Shown: positions 8,705 through 17,796, numbered from the stretch's first letter. The stretch is 34,669 bases of DNA from an uncultured Hyphomicrobiales bacterium (GCA_903932535.1 CAIZGR010000065.1:1-34669); one strand, 5' to 3'. Translations and numbers: made by a program. The notes: generated from the letters alone by a model not told the origin.

Positions 8705-9816
8705 AGATCGTCATCGCCGTGACGCGTGGCTTTCATTTGCGGCATCTCGCGCGGGAATTGATCGCGGCGGGTCGCGACGTCACCTATCTGACCTACCTGC
8801 CGCGATTTCGAATCACACAGGATGGGATTCCCCTGGCGCGCGCCCGCAGTTATTTCCTCTCCTTGCAGCCGTGGTCGGGCGCTGCATTGATGCGCTATCC
8901 GGCACGTCTGGTGGAGGCGGCGACCGACGCCTTGTTTGCCCGCGCCGACGAAGCCTATGCGCGCGATCTGCCGCCCTGTGACATATTCATCGGGCTTTCG
9001 GCAATGACGATTCGCTCCGCAAAGGTCGCGCGCGAGCGTTTCGGCGCGAAGATCATCATAGAACGTGGCTCCCGGCACGTGTTGAGTCAAAAAGCTATTC
9101 TTGCCGAGTCCGGGGCTCGGCCTTTGAGCCAAAACTACATCGATCGAGAACTTGCCGGATACGCGCTCGCCGACTACATCGCGCTGCCCTCGCAGCACGC
9201 CGTCGACAGTTTTCGTGAGCGTGGATTTGCAGATGAAAGGTTGTTTCGCAATCCCTATGGGGTCGAGCTCGGCGTTTTCGCGCTTTCGGAGCGACCACCC
9301 TGGCCGCTGCGCTTGGTGTTTGTCGGCAACTGGGGCTATCGGAAAGGTTGTGACGCAATCGCGCGAATGCTGGCGGACAACCCGGACCTCCATGTGACGC
9401 ACGTGGGAACGCGTGGCGACCTCGAATTTCCGACGGCTTCGAATTTCACGTCCCTGGGACACAGGAGCCACGGAGAACTCGCGCGAGTGCTGCGCGGCCA
9501 ACACGTCCTGCTTCTCCCCTCGCGGGAGGACGGATTCGGAATGGTGCTGCTCGAAGCGCTGGCGGTTGGCCTGCCGGTTATCGCCAGCACGAAGACGGGG
9601 GGGCCGGATTTGGCCGGCATGATCGGCGAGCGCAACGCTGTGGCGATCGTTCCTCCCGCCGACGCGCGCGCCCTGACCGACGCCGTTCGAAGGATGGAGG
9701 TCTGGCTTCGGTCGCGGCCTGCCAACGGCTCCATCCTCACGGAGGCCGACAAGGCCAATTTGAGTTGGGCCGCATACGCCAAACGCTACGACGCGTTTCT
9801 TTCGACGATCGCATGA
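8701..9816 (+). CDS. Glycosyltransferase, GT4 family
   Basis: The 371-residue product starts at ATG 8701, inside the flippase stop codon, with GGAG just before; longer in-frame starts would overlap the flippase and are rejected. The N-terminal Rossmann domain begins MKIVIAVTRGFHLRHLAREL. The C-terminal donor domain shows LRLVFVGNWGYRKGCD, and LPSREDGFGMVLLEALAVG with the E-x7-E motif typical of retaining GT4 enzymes. It should transfer one sugar of the repeat unit at the cytoplasmic face of the membrane. The stop overlaps the following start (ATGA at 9813-9816), so it is probably translated together with both neighbours. Confidence 0.92.
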   Translation: MKIVIAVTRGFHLRHLARELIAAGRDVTYLTYLPRFRITQDGIPLARARSYFLSLQPWSGAALMRYPARLVEAATDALFARADEAYARDLPPCDIFIGLSAMTIRSAKVARERFGAKIIIERGSRHVLSQKAILAESGARPLSQNYIDRELAGYALADYIALPSQHAVDSFRERGFADERLFRNPYGVELGVFALSERPPWPLRLVFVGNWGYRKGCDAIARMLADNPDLHVTHVGTRGDLEFPTASNFTSLGHRSHGELARVLRGQHVLLLPSREDGFGMVLLEALAVGLPVIASTKTGGPDLAGMIGERNAVAIVPPADARALTDAVRRMEVWLRSRPANGSILTEADKANLSWAAYAKRYDAFLSTIA

Positions 9817-10814
9817 TCGCAATGCGTGATAAGATGACGTTTCCGTCGATTGCCGTTTTCGCTGTCTACTTCGGACCATTGCCAGCGTATTTTCAGCTTT
9901 GGCTGGATTCCTGTGGTTATAATCGAGCGGTCGACTGGCTGCTATTCGTCGATGCTGACGTCAGTCGTTATGATATTCCTCCCAACGTACTCGTGCGTCG
10001 GAGCACGCTTGTCGACCTGTCCTCGAGAGTCGGGTTGGCGTTAGGTATTGAGCTCGCGCCATCCTATCCTTACAAATTTTGCGACTTCAGACCAGCGCTA
10101 TGGGTCCTGCTGTCCGAGGAGGGAAAGAAATACGACTTTTGGGGGCACTGTGACCTTGATATGATTTTCGGTAATCTTAATGTGTTCCTGACTGAGGATA
10201 TGTTTTCTAATTATGATAAAATATTTACGGTTGGACACTTTACGCTCTACAGAAACGCGACCTCCGTCAACAAGATGTTCGAGGCTTGGCATCCGGAGAT
10301 GGACTGGCGCGAGGTGATGGCCGATCCGCGCCATCGCGGTTTCGATGAACATATCGGCGTCAATCGAATCTGGCGCGCGGCCGGAGCCAGAATGCTGGAG
10401 CGCGAAGAGATCATTGCGAATATCGATCCGCACATCGAGCGGTTCGAGCGCGCTGTTCCAAGTAGGAACTATCGTCGACAACTGTTCTATTTTGAGCGGG
10501 GACACGTATTGCGCACCTACCTGGCTGGCGCCGAATGGCGAATTGACGAATTCATGTATATACACTTCCAGAAACGCAATATGACCTGTTTGCCGGCGCC
10601 AGGAGCGACGCGTTACGCAATCGCACCGGGGGGGTTCTTCGATATGCCTGACCATGTTTCGGCTTCTTCTCTGACCGAGCAACTGAATCCGTTTCATTTC
10701 AGACCGGCGGACTCGCTGCACAGGCTACGAAGCACGATACGTTCGTGGCGGCGCAGCGTCGGTCTGGGTCCCCGGATCCCCAGTCTTCGCTGTACCGTTG
10801 AGAAGAACCCGTGA
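9813..10814 (+). CDS. DUF6625-like putative glycosyltransferase
   Basis: From ATG 9813, which overlaps the previous stop, the product has 333 residues. The early PSIAVFAVYFGPLPAYFQLW, then PYKFCDFRPALW and YDFWGHCDLDMIFGNL, resemble proteins annotated as DUF6625. The last phrase carries a DxD-like acid pair (DLD) that suggests a GT-A type nucleotide-sugar site. A likely role is transfer of a sugar in the polymer, but this is inference. Codon use and base composition differ sharply from the neighbours: 20 of 60 bases are G or C in 10201-10260. The gene was therefore probably acquired separately, although it is now in perfect overlap with genes on both sides. Confidence 0.85.
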   Translation: MIAMRDKMTFPSIAVFAVYFGPLPAYFQLWLDSCGYNRAVDWLLFVDADVSRYDIPPNVLVRRSTLVDLSSRVGLALGIELAPSYPYKFCDFRPALWVLLSEEGKKYDFWGHCDLDMIFGNLNVFLTEDMFSNYDKIFTVGHFTLYRNATSVNKMFEAWHPEMDWREVMADPRHRGFDEHIGVNRIWRAAGARMLEREEIIANIDPHIERFERAVPSRNYRRQLFYFERGHVLRTYLAGAEWRIDEFMYIHFQKRNMTCLPAPGATRYAIAPGGFFDMPDHVSASSLTEQLNPFHFRPADSLHRLRSTIRSWRRSVGLGPRIPSLRCTVEKNP

Positions 10815-11122
10815 ATCGACTCCTTCCCGTCGTCGGTCGTGCCGGCGTTTTCCTCGTCTCCTGGTTTCGCGGAGCTGAATTTTGGTTTCCGGGCTGCATC
10901 AGAGCGCTCGCGGCTTCCGCGGCCTCGAGCGCAAATGAAGCTTACGCGTCGCACGATCCTGTTTTTTTCTTCGTCAATGGCGCTCGGCTCGGCCGTCGCA
11001 CGCGTTCCCCGGCGCAGTTTGCGTCGTGGCTTCTCGTGGCGGCGTTGGCGACGGCGACCACCGCTGTGATGGAGCAAGCAGCCGCTCGTCGCGCTACGCT
11101 CGCCTCGGGTCTCGCGTCGTGA
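10811..11122 (+). CDS. Small ORF of unknown function between overlapping operon genes
   Basis: This 103-residue frame starts with GTG overlapping the previous stop (GTGA, 10811-10814) and ends in TGA overlapping the next gene's GTG (11119-11122). Exact 4-base overlaps on both ends are the same arrangement as the real genes around it and argue that it is translated. The composition is rich in Ala, Arg and Ser with a mildly hydrophobic segment near residues 73-86 (SWLLVAALATATTA). I recognise no family. It could instead be a non-coding linker or the decayed rest of a larger gene, so confidence is moderate. Confidence 0.45.
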   Translation: MNRLLPVVGRAGVFLVSWFRGAEFWFPGCIRALAASAASSANEAYASHDPVFFFVNGARLGRRTRSPAQFASWLLVAALATATTAVMEQAAARRATLASGLAS

Positions 11123-12111
11123 CACACCGACCTCAGGTGAGCGTGCTGATGTCCGTTCACAACGGCGCGCGATATCTTCGCCAAGCCGTGGATAGCATTC
11201 TTGCTCAGAGCTTTACAGATTTCGAGTTCGTCATTGTCGATGACGGCAGCGACGACGGAACCGGCGACATCCTGTCGTCCTATCGCGACGGGCGTCTTCG
11301 CGTGATACGGCTTTCGCGTGTGGGGCTGCCCGCGGCCCTGAACGCAGGGCTGCGTGAGTGCCGCGCCGACCTCATCGCCAGAATGGACTCCGACGACATC
11401 GCGCGACACGATCGCCTGCAAGTCGAAGTCGAGACGATGGTTTCCGAGCCGACCCTCGACATTGTTTGCAGCGACGTCGTGATCATCGATACCGACGGCT
11501 CCGAGACGGGCCGGCAGACGCTCGGCGCCGCGGACAACCGCCGAATTCGTGACGGTCTGACCTTCAGGAAGGTCGTCAAGCCGATCATCAATCCGACAAC
11601 AATGATACGGAGACGCGTGTTCGACGCTCTCGGCGGCTATCGTGACTATGTCAGCGAGGACACGGATCTATGGCTGCGCGCGTTGGACACGTTCTCATTC
11701 GGCAGGATTAATGAAACATTGCTGTCCTACCGCTTCAATCCGAGCGGGATCACGCGAAGCAAGGCGTCGCTCCAGGCCGCCGGAAGCTGCATGGCGGCGG
11801 CGAACTATACGGTTCACCGCCAGACCGGCGTCGATCTCTACGCCTGTCAGCCGGTTCTTTTCGATCGGTTGCAAGACCTTGCGCGAGCGGAGGTCGAGCG
11901 GGCGATGCCGGCCCAGGAGGCATTTCGCAAGGCCAAGGAACAGCGCCGCCGGAGCGGAAAAGTCGCGGCCTATGTCGCAGTGGCGCGGGTCGTCTTGGCT
12001 CACGGCGCTTCCGCTCTTCCGTACTTCGCGCTAAGGCGTCGGCGTGCTTTGGTGAGCAGGCTGGTCGAGATTGCGATCTCGGAATTGAATCTCATGGGCC
12101 GCGGAGACTGA
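11119..12111 (+). CDS. Glycosyltransferase, GT2 family
   Basis: With GTG 11119 as start the product has 330 residues and begins directly at the GT-A fold: VSVLMSVHNGARYLRQAVDS. Further GT2 marks are FVIVDDGSDDGTG, LIARMDSDDIARHDRL with the metal-binding DSDD, and YVSEDTDLWLRA with the ED acid pair of the acceptor site. These inverting enzymes add a sugar from a nucleotide donor in the cytoplasm. The C-terminal 100 residues are basic and could contact the membrane. Longer upstream starts only run through the frame of the preceding small ORF and were rejected. The polymerase gene follows after eight bases. Confidence 0.92.
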   Translation: MTHRPQVSVLMSVHNGARYLRQAVDSILAQSFTDFEFVIVDDGSDDGTGDILSSYRDGRLRVIRLSRVGLPAALNAGLRECRADLIARMDSDDIARHDRLQVEVETMVSEPTLDIVCSDVVIIDTDGSETGRQTLGAADNRRIRDGLTFRKVVKPIINPTTMIRRRVFDALGGYRDYVSEDTDLWLRALDTFSFGRINETLLSYRFNPSGITRSKASLQAAGSCMAAANYTVHRQTGVDLYACQPVLFDRLQDLARAEVERAMPAQEAFRKAKEQRRRSGKVAAYVAVARVVLAHGASALPYFALRRRRALVSRLVEIAISELNLMGRGD

Positions 12112-12119
12112 GATCGCGA

Positions 12120-13517
12120 ATGGCTATTGCGCTGTCCCTTGTGTTTCTCCTGATATCCCTGACGCTGATCGCCCTTCTGATCCTCAGGCGGGATATCATA
12201 TACGCCCAGTTCGGCATATTGGGCTTGTTCGCGATCGCCTATTATACGACGCCGGTCCTGTTTAAGAGCTGGTCGCCGCTCGTGTTCCAGCCTGACGACA
12301 AGATCGCCGCCTCGGTAGGTTTGCATCTTCTTTTTCTTGTTTGCATCCTTTTGGGTGCATTTATCGCGACCCCTTTGACCAATGCGGTCAACCCGCTTCG
12401 TTTGCGACCGCTCGACGACATGATCGTGCGACGCTGCGGACTGATCTCGACGGTCGCAGTTCTCGTCAACCTCATATATATCGTGTTCTTCCCCGGTTCG
12501 ACATATTCGGCGGAAAACATTCGGGATCTCATTGAGCAGCAGGACCCTTTCAGACAGGCCGTGGCCGGCGTCGCCGCGCTGGGCGTCGCGTTCCTCGCTT
12601 TTGCCTTATCCAACGCATTGAAGACAAAGCGGCCACGCGAGGCGATCGTCTACGGCGGAATTATTACGCTTGACGTGTTGTTTGCATTTTCGACCGGCGC
12701 CCGATTGATGATAATTTCTCCGATCATACTGGTGTACGCAAATTTGTGTCTGGACGGACAGAAGCGTCTTGCGCTGAGCACTGCCGGAGCCGTGGCCGTG
12801 ATCCTGGTGTTGGTCAGCCCGCTCGTCGTCTACATGCGAGAGAACCGCGGAGACGAGGGATCTCGCGCTCGCGTGGTCGAGGCCTACAGCGGCTTCGAGT
12901 ATGGGCAAAATCCTCTGCAGACCCTCGTGCAGGGCGTCGTGGACCGGGCGGACCTCCTCGACGTGACGATAAAATTGAAAGACATCATCGACTCGACCAA
13001 TTATGTTGGCTGGCCATTCTATTACTCTGTGCTGGTCGCGCCGGTCCCGCGGCTCATTTATCCCGACAAACCGTACATTCTCAGCGACAATGGAAGGCCG
13101 GACGGGGAAATTTCGATTTTGATTTGGAAGGCGACCTTAGGCGGAGATGGCAGTCTGTCGGCGTTCGGGGGAATTGTCGCTTACCGGGAGGGAGGGTGGC
13201 TCGCGGTCGTGCTGGATGGAGTCGCCGCCGGCGTGCTCTATCGCCTCGTCGCTCGATGGCTGGGCGGGGGCGGCGTGGTGGCGAGGCTGTTTTTTTCCAA
13301 CTTCCTGCTTCAGGTTGCGGTGGCGAAGGTTCCCGCGAGCTTTTTCGAGGCTCTTGCCGCGCTGTTGGGGCAGGCGCCGTTGCTGCTCGTGATCGTCATT
13401 CTCTCGCGGGCGCTGAGAGCGCTGACCGTCCAGCCGATGCGCCGCGTGCGGGAAACGTCGCTGCCACGGAGAGGCGCCGGCTATCGTTCTGTGGACGGAC
13501 TTGGGCGGGGCACGTAA
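12120..13517 (+). CDS. Wzy-like oligosaccharide repeat-unit polymerase
   Basis: This 465-residue protein is a multi-pass membrane protein with about ten to twelve hydrophobic segments, starting with ALSLVFLLISLTLIALLIL. Between the later segments lies a large polar loop (roughly residues 240-345, around YMRENRGDEGSR and PVPRLIYPDKPY). Such a loop with Arg residues is the usual active region of O-antigen/EPS polymerases of the Wzy type. The phrase PRLIYPDKP is common in oligosaccharide repeat-unit polymerases of proteobacteria. It would join repeat units in the periplasm after flipping. It stands eight bases after the GT2 gene, within the same run of genes. Its position next to the flippase and transferases supports the call. 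Confidence 0.88.
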   Translation: MAIALSLVFLLISLTLIALLILRRDIIYAQFGILGLFAIAYYTTPVLFKSWSPLVFQPDDKIAASVGLHLLFLVCILLGAFIATPLTNAVNPLRLRPLDDMIVRRCGLISTVAVLVNLIYIVFFPGSTYSAENIRDLIEQQDPFRQAVAGVAALGVAFLAFALSNALKTKRPREAIVYGGIITLDVLFAFSTGARLMIISPIILVYANLCLDGQKRLALSTAGAVAVILVLVSPLVVYMRENRGDEGSRARVVEAYSGFEYGQNPLQTLVQGVVDRADLLDVTIKLKDIIDSTNYVGWPFYYSVLVAPVPRLIYPDKPYILSDNGRPDGEISILIWKATLGGDGSLSAFGGIVAYREGGWLAVVLDGVAAGVLYRLVARWLGGGGVVARLFFSNFLLQVAVAKVPASFFEALAALLGQAPLLLVIVILSRALRALTVQPMRRVRETSLPRRGAGYRSVDGLGRGT

Positions 13518-13568
13518 GGAGATCAGCGCGGCGCGCATCTTCCCTTCAGCGGAGGCGCGCGCCACGAA

Positions 13569-14192
13569 ATGGATCTGGCGTTGCGACGGGGCCTGGCGGA
13601 GATGAGGCACGATGGCGCAGAAATCTTGGACGCGCGCAAAGTGGACACCTGGAGCAGCGGGTCGAGCTTCACGCTCGCGAATAAGATCTATCGTGCGTTC
13701 TTCGCGATCGTGTGGGCGCTTTTCGCCCGTTGGACGCCGCCGCAATGGCATGGGTGGAGGCGAACGATTCTGCGAATGTTCGGCGCCTCGATCGCACCCA
13801 TGGCCCATGTTTATCCAAGCGCTCGGATATGGTCGCCGGCGAATCTGCGGATGGAGGAAAGGGCCTGTATCGGGCCGCACGCCATCGTCTATTCCATGGC
13901 GCCCGTCAGCTTGGGGCGCCAAGCCTTGATCTCGCAGGGCGCCCACATTTGCGCGGGCACCCACGACATCGAGGATCCGAACTTTCAGTTGCGCGCTTAC
14001 CCGATCAAAATCGGCGAACGGGCATGGGTCGCCGCAGAGGCGTTCGTCGGACCCGGGGTCACGATCGGGGATGGGTCCGTCCTGGGCGCGAGGGCCTGCG
14101 CGTTCAGGGATCTCGATCCTTGGACCGTCTATGTCGGCAATCCGGCGCGCGCTGTGAAGCGACGCGCGTTGCGTCCTCACGCGGATCCGTAA
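13569..14192 (+). CDS. WcaF-like sugar O-acetyltransferase (left-handed beta-helix)
   Basis: A 207-residue protein of the hexapeptide-repeat acyltransferase superfamily, close in pattern to WcaF of colanic acid loci. The early part (SSFTLANKIYRAFFAIVW) is the hydrophobic stretch typical of WcaF, and the repeats run from about residue 70 to 190, e.g. IGPHAIVYSM, ISQGAHICAGTHDIED and VGPGVTIGDGSVLGARA. The His in the GTHDIED phrase is the likely catalytic base. The ending YVGNPARAVKRR is the standard tail of the family. It should acetylate a sugar of the repeat unit using acetyl-CoA in the cytoplasm. ATG 13569 follows a GGAG at a somewhat long spacing. Confidence 0.92.
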   Translation: MDLALRRGLAEMRHDGAEILDARKVDTWSSGSSFTLANKIYRAFFAIVWALFARWTPPQWHGWRRTILRMFGASIAPMAHVYPSARIWSPANLRMEERACIGPHAIVYSMAPVSLGRQALISQGAHICAGTHDIEDPNFQLRAYPIKIGERAWVAAEAFVGPGVTIGDGSVLGARACAFRDLDPWTVYVGNPARAVKRRALRPHADP

Positions 14193-14318
14193 AAAGCCTG
14201 ATGAATGGTGAGTAAAGACCTCGACGCGGCGATCCCGCCGGAGCGTGCTTCGTCGCGCTGTCGCCGCAGCTCGCGGAAGAGTTTTTACAATTGATGGCGT
14301 AAAAGGCGGCTAGAAACC

Positions 14319-15245
14319 ATGCTTGATCTCGCAGTCGTTATTCTGACGCGCAACGAAGAAATCCATATCGCCCGGGCTTTGGAATCGGTATCCCGGATCG
14401 CGCGCGAGATTTTCATCATCGACAGTCATTCGACCGACCGCACGCCACAAATCGCCGCCGCGGCCGGCGCGATCGTCATGACGAACACGTTCGTCAATTA
14501 CGCCAAACAGTACGAATGGGCGCTGCAGAACGCGCCGATTTCGGCGGCCTGGGTCATGCGATTGGACGCCGACGAATTGTTGACGGTCGAGTTGCAGGAG
14601 GAGCTTCAGCGGCTCCTGCCTCGGCTCCCGGCGGACGTGACCGGCGTCAACCTCAATCGGCGGCACATCTTTCTCGGTCGCTGGATCCGGCACGGCGGGC
14701 GTTATCCTCTCACGCTGCTGAGAATCTGGCGCAGGGGAATGGCGCGCATCGAGTCGCGTTGGATGGATGAGCACATGACGCTTTTGTCCGGCCGGGCGAT
14801 TACCTGTGCGCACGATTTCGTCGATCACAATCTCAACGACCTCGGCTATTTCACTGAAAAGCACAACAAATACGCGACGCGAGAGGCGATCGACGTGCTG
14901 AAGGAGCGTCATCGTCTTGGTCAGTCGATGGAAGTCCTGGCGAGCGAAAAGACTTCGCTTCAGACCGCCCTCAAGCGCACCTTAAAAGTGCGCCTTTACA
15001 ACCGCCTGCCGCTTTGGGCCGGGCCAACGCTTTATTCGTCCTATCGGTATTTCTTCCAACTCGGATTTCTGGATGGCCGGGAAGGGCTTATCTATAATGT
15101 CCTGCAGGGATTCTGGTACCGCTTCCTGGTGGCGGCAAAGATTTTCGAGTTTGAGCGCGCCCTCGAGAACGTGGACGGCAGAGGCGACAAGTTGGCGACG
15201 CTTTCACGCCTGACGGGCTACGCTATCGAAGATCTGCGATCGTAG
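14319..15245 (+). CDS. Glycosyltransferase, GT2 family (WaaE/KdtX-like group)
   Basis: The 308-residue protein opens with LAVVILTRNEEIHIARAL, followed by IFIIDSHSTDRTPQIA and MRLDADELL with the DxD metal site at Asp83 and Asp85. This pattern with a TRNEE start fits the WaaE/KdtX-like GT2 branch, common in exopolysaccharide loci. The C-terminal half has a cluster of aromatic residues (YSSYRYFFQLGFLDG) that is usual for this branch and may lie at the membrane. Some 126 bases separate it from the acetyltransferase gene, so it may have its own promoter. Its 3' end overlaps the convergent GT4 gene by 28 bases. Confidence 0.92.
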   Translation: MLDLAVVILTRNEEIHIARALESVSRIAREIFIIDSHSTDRTPQIAAAAGAIVMTNTFVNYAKQYEWALQNAPISAAWVMRLDADELLTVELQEELQRLLPRLPADVTGVNLNRRHIFLGRWIRHGGRYPLTLLRIWRRGMARIESRWMDEHMTLLSGRAITCAHDFVDHNLNDLGYFTEKHNKYATREAIDVLKERHRLGQSMEVLASEKTSLQTALKRTLKVRLYNRLPLWAGPTLYSSYRYFFQLGFLDGREGLIYNVLQGFWYRFLVAAKIFEFERALENVDGRGDKLATLSRLTGYAIEDLRS

Positions 15246-16453
15246 CGCCCAGCGCCCAGCGCCTGCTCGCTGGCCGCGGCGAAAACGTCGATCAAATCGG
15301 CAGCGACGCGACAGAAGTCGTAGCGCTCTTCGTAGAGCCGCCGTGCGGCCGCCTCCATGGTCCGTCGTTCGCCGGGTTTTTGGGAATAGAGCGCAAGCAG
15401 TCCTTGTTCGACGCTGTCGGCCGAGTCTTCGACGATGACGCCTGCGCCAGCCGCTTCGATCTCTCGCCATATCGCGACCTTGGTCGTGGTCAGGACGGGC
15501 TTTCCCGCGGCCAAAGCCTCGGCGATCACAACGCCGAAGTTCTCCTGGTGCGAGGCGAGGGCGAAGAAATCGGCGGCGTGATAAGCGCCCCATTTTGCGT
15601 CCCCGGTCAGCATCGGCAAGAAATGCACGCGCGCCGCGACGCCCAGCGCGTCGCTCAGCGACGCCAGCTTGTCGACAATTCCGGTGGAATCCGGTCCGGC
15701 GATCACGAGGTCGATGTCGCTCCGGGGCTGGGCGTCCCGCGCGAAGGCCCGGATGAGGATATCCAAGCCCTTCTTGGGATGAATACGTCCCAAGCACAAA
15801 ATGAACTTCCTTTCCCGCAGGTCGGGCGCCACCTGGTAAAACGCGGCGGTTTGATTGGGCACATCGAAGTCGGGCACGGAGGTGCCATAACCGACGACCT
15901 GTTCTCGCGCAACATAAGGTTGAAAGGATATCCCGGCGAGGCGTCGCTCCTCTTCGGCCGTAAAAAAGACGAGTCGTGCGTCCCTTACCACCCGCCTCTC
16001 CAACAAACGCCAATATAGCGCTTTGAGGAAACCCTTCAATGGCTGAGCGCGGCGAAACCAGGGGTCCAGCATTCCATGCGTGAAAAGGAAGTACGGGGTC
16101 TGACCTGTATGCAGGCCCCGCCAGGAACCGATCGAAGTATAGTTCCACAGTCCATGCACGACCACGACGTCAAAGCGCGACCTGTGCGTCCGCAGCCATT
16201 TGGCCAAACGCGTCGTGTAGCCGTACCGGGCAAATGGCGGACGCAAGTGTCGCCCCGTCAACCGTAAGCCAGGGCCTCCGTGGGCCACGACCGGCAGTCG
16301 CTGGCTCGCCAGCCACGGCGCATCGACAGGATCGAGGCATGCGATCTCCACTTCGTGTCCCATGTCTCTCCATACGCCAGCAAGTCCTTGCAGGCCCGAG
16401 ACGGGACCCCCGTGGCGAGGGTCGAGGCTGGCGATGACGTGCAGTATCCTCAT
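15218..16453 (-). CDS. Glycosyltransferase, GT4 family
   Basis: Starting at ATG 16453, which overlaps the upstream stop (ATGA), the product has 411 residues. The N-terminal MRILHVIASLDPRHGGPVSG is the classic opening of GT4 group-1 transferases with the glycine-rich loop. The donor domain contains KFILCLGRIHPKKGLDIL, LVIAGPDSTG and ASHQENFGVVIAEALAAG with the E-x7-E motif. It is the last gene of the minus-strand block and should add a sugar in the cytoplasm. An in-frame extension to 16807 overlaps the next gene and is not credible. The C-terminal tail is encoded over a 7-base tandem repeat (15244-15264) that might vary. Confidence 0.92.
   Translation of the reverse strand: MRILHVIASLDPRHGGPVSGLQGLAGVWRDMGHEVEIACLDPVDAPWLASQRLPVVAHGGPGLRLTGRHLRPPFARYGYTTRLAKWLRTHRSRFDVVVVHGLWNYTSIGSWRGLHTGQTPYFLFTHGMLDPWFRRAQPLKGFLKALYWRLLERRVVRDARLVFFTAEEERRLAGISFQPYVAREQVVGYGTSVPDFDVPNQTAAFYQVAPDLRERKFILCLGRIHPKKGLDILIRAFARDAQPRSDIDLVIAGPDSTGIVDKLASLSDALGVAARVHFLPMLTGDAKWGAYHAADFFALASHQENFGVVIAEALAAGKPVLTTTKVAIWREIEAAGAGVIVEDSADSVEQGLLALYSQKPGERRTMEAAARRLYEERYDFCRVAADLIDVFAAASEQALGAGRYDRRSSIA
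15244..15264. repeat. Heptanucleotide tandem repeat at the convergent gene ends
   Basis: AGCGCCC occurs at 15244-15250 and 15251-15257, and once more with one change (AGCGCCT) at 15258-15264. The array begins inside the stop codon of the plus-strand GT2 and lies inside the last codons of the minus-strand GT4. A change in copy number would shift the GT4 frame near its end. Confidence 0.6.
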
Positions 16454-17796
16454 TTCCGACCACCCGCTGTTCCGTTGACGGGCCCCTCGATCCAGCGAAC
16501 GTTCGTCTTGCTTTCGCGGGTCGCCAGCATTTCCTGTTTGCCCCGCGCGCTCTGCCCGGTCGCCCCGACCAGTGATCGGATCAACTCCATTGTCTTGGGA
16601 ATACAAACTTTTTTCGCGTCGTAGTGGGATTCGACGGTGCGGCGCGCGGCGATCCGCCTCGCTTCGTAGGCCTCGGGGGCTTCGAGGATCGAGCAGACGT
16701 TTTCCGCAAGGATATCCGGGGAGAAAAACGGCGTCAAAACGCCGTTGCGACTGTTGACGACTTCGCGAACCGGCAAAGTGTCCGAAGCGACGATGGCGCA
16801 TCCGCAACTCATCGCCTCCAGGAGAGACCAGGACAGTACGAAGGGGTATGTCAGATAGGTGTGGACAGAGGAGATCTGCAGCGCGCTCAAATAGGCGTCA
16901 TGAGGAAGGCGGCCAAGAAAATGGACTCGACCAGGGTCCAGTTGCGCTCCGACTTCGCGAAGCATCGCCAACTTCCAATTCGCATCTCGGGATGGCCTCC
17001 GTCCGTAGGAAACGCCATCGCCCCCGACGACCAGAACCTGCGCTTCCGGCTGGCGGCGAAGGATCTGCGGCAGGGCGCGCATGAAGATATGGAAACCGCG
17101 CGTTGGCTCGAGATTGCGCGCGCAATAGGTGACGACCTTGTCTCGGCGCGTGAGCCGCCGCCCCGTTGGCAGCGTGAGGGCGGCGTTGTCGTCCGGTCGC
17201 AACGCTTCCGTATCCACGCCTTCATGGATGACCGCGATCTTGGACTTGAACTCGTCCGGATAAGTGCTGAACTGCCAGTGCGTTGGCGATAGCCCGCGAT
17301 CACATTGAGCAAGTCCCAGGAGCGTGGCCGCGTTGCGGGCATCCAATTCGATCCGTCCGTCGACGCCGGAGGCCGGGAATTCCGGATCAAAACCGTAATC
17401 CTGTCCTGACGTGCGGTAGAAGAACTCGCAATAGACGACGGTCTTGGCCTGCGGGAAGAGGGATTTGAGCGGCAGATTTTCGCCCCAGCCGACATGAACG
17501 AAAATGAGGTCGGGAAAGAATCCAGCATCGACGAGGTCGGTCGCCGCATACATGACCTGTTCGGCGCGCCGACATTCATGCTCGAAACGGCGAGCGAACG
17601 CGTGGGCGGAAGGCTCGCCTGCCGGGGTCCGATAGCGAGCGAGTTTCACGCCGGGCAGGTTGCGCGCGGTCTCGCATCCGATTGCGGCCAGTTCGAATTC
17701 CGACCGGCTCGCGAGTTCCTGCGCAATATTGCGAAATTGTGCAGGGAAGTTATTATGTACGAATAGAATGCGAGTTTTTGATGAAGTCTCCGTCAT
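16450..17796 (-). CDS. Glycosyltransferase, GT4 family
   Basis: The 448-residue protein starts at ATG 17796, overlapping the stop of the methyltransferase gene (17793-17796). ILFVHNNFPAQFRNIAQELA is the signature opening of a well-known group of GT4 enzymes found in exopolysaccharide loci. The donor-binding half has KVVTYCARNLEPTRGFHIFM, VLVVGGDGVSYG and SWSLLEAMSCGCAIVASDT. Here the first Glu of the usual E-x7-E pair is not evident, whereas the second (LLEAMSCG) is. The enzyme likely adds a sugar of the repeat unit. A longer in-frame start at 17907 would run into the upstream gene. Confidence 0.9.
   Translation of the reverse strand: MTETSSKTRILFVHNNFPAQFRNIAQELASRSEFELAAIGCETARNLPGVKLARYRTPAGEPSAHAFARRFEHECRRAEQVMYAATDLVDAGFFPDLIFVHVGWGENLPLKSLFPQAKTVVYCEFFYRTSGQDYGFDPEFPASGVDGRIELDARNAATLLGLAQCDRGLSPTHWQFSTYPDEFKSKIAVIHEGVDTEALRPDDNAALTLPTGRRLTRRDKVVTYCARNLEPTRGFHIFMRALPQILRRQPEAQVLVVGGDGVSYGRRPSRDANWKLAMLREVGAQLDPGRVHFLGRLPHDAYLSALQISSVHTYLTYPFVLSWSLLEAMSCGCAIVASDTLPVREVVNSRNGVLTPFFSPDILAENVCSILEAPEAYEARRIAARRTVESHYDAKKVCIPKTMELIRSLVGATGQSARGKQEMLATRESKTNVRWIEGPVNGTAGGRK

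Noticed and set aside
13137..14180. 347-residue minus-strand frame opposite the polymerase and acetyltransferase genes
   Set aside because: Both sense genes are recognisable, and this frame spans their junction without any domain.
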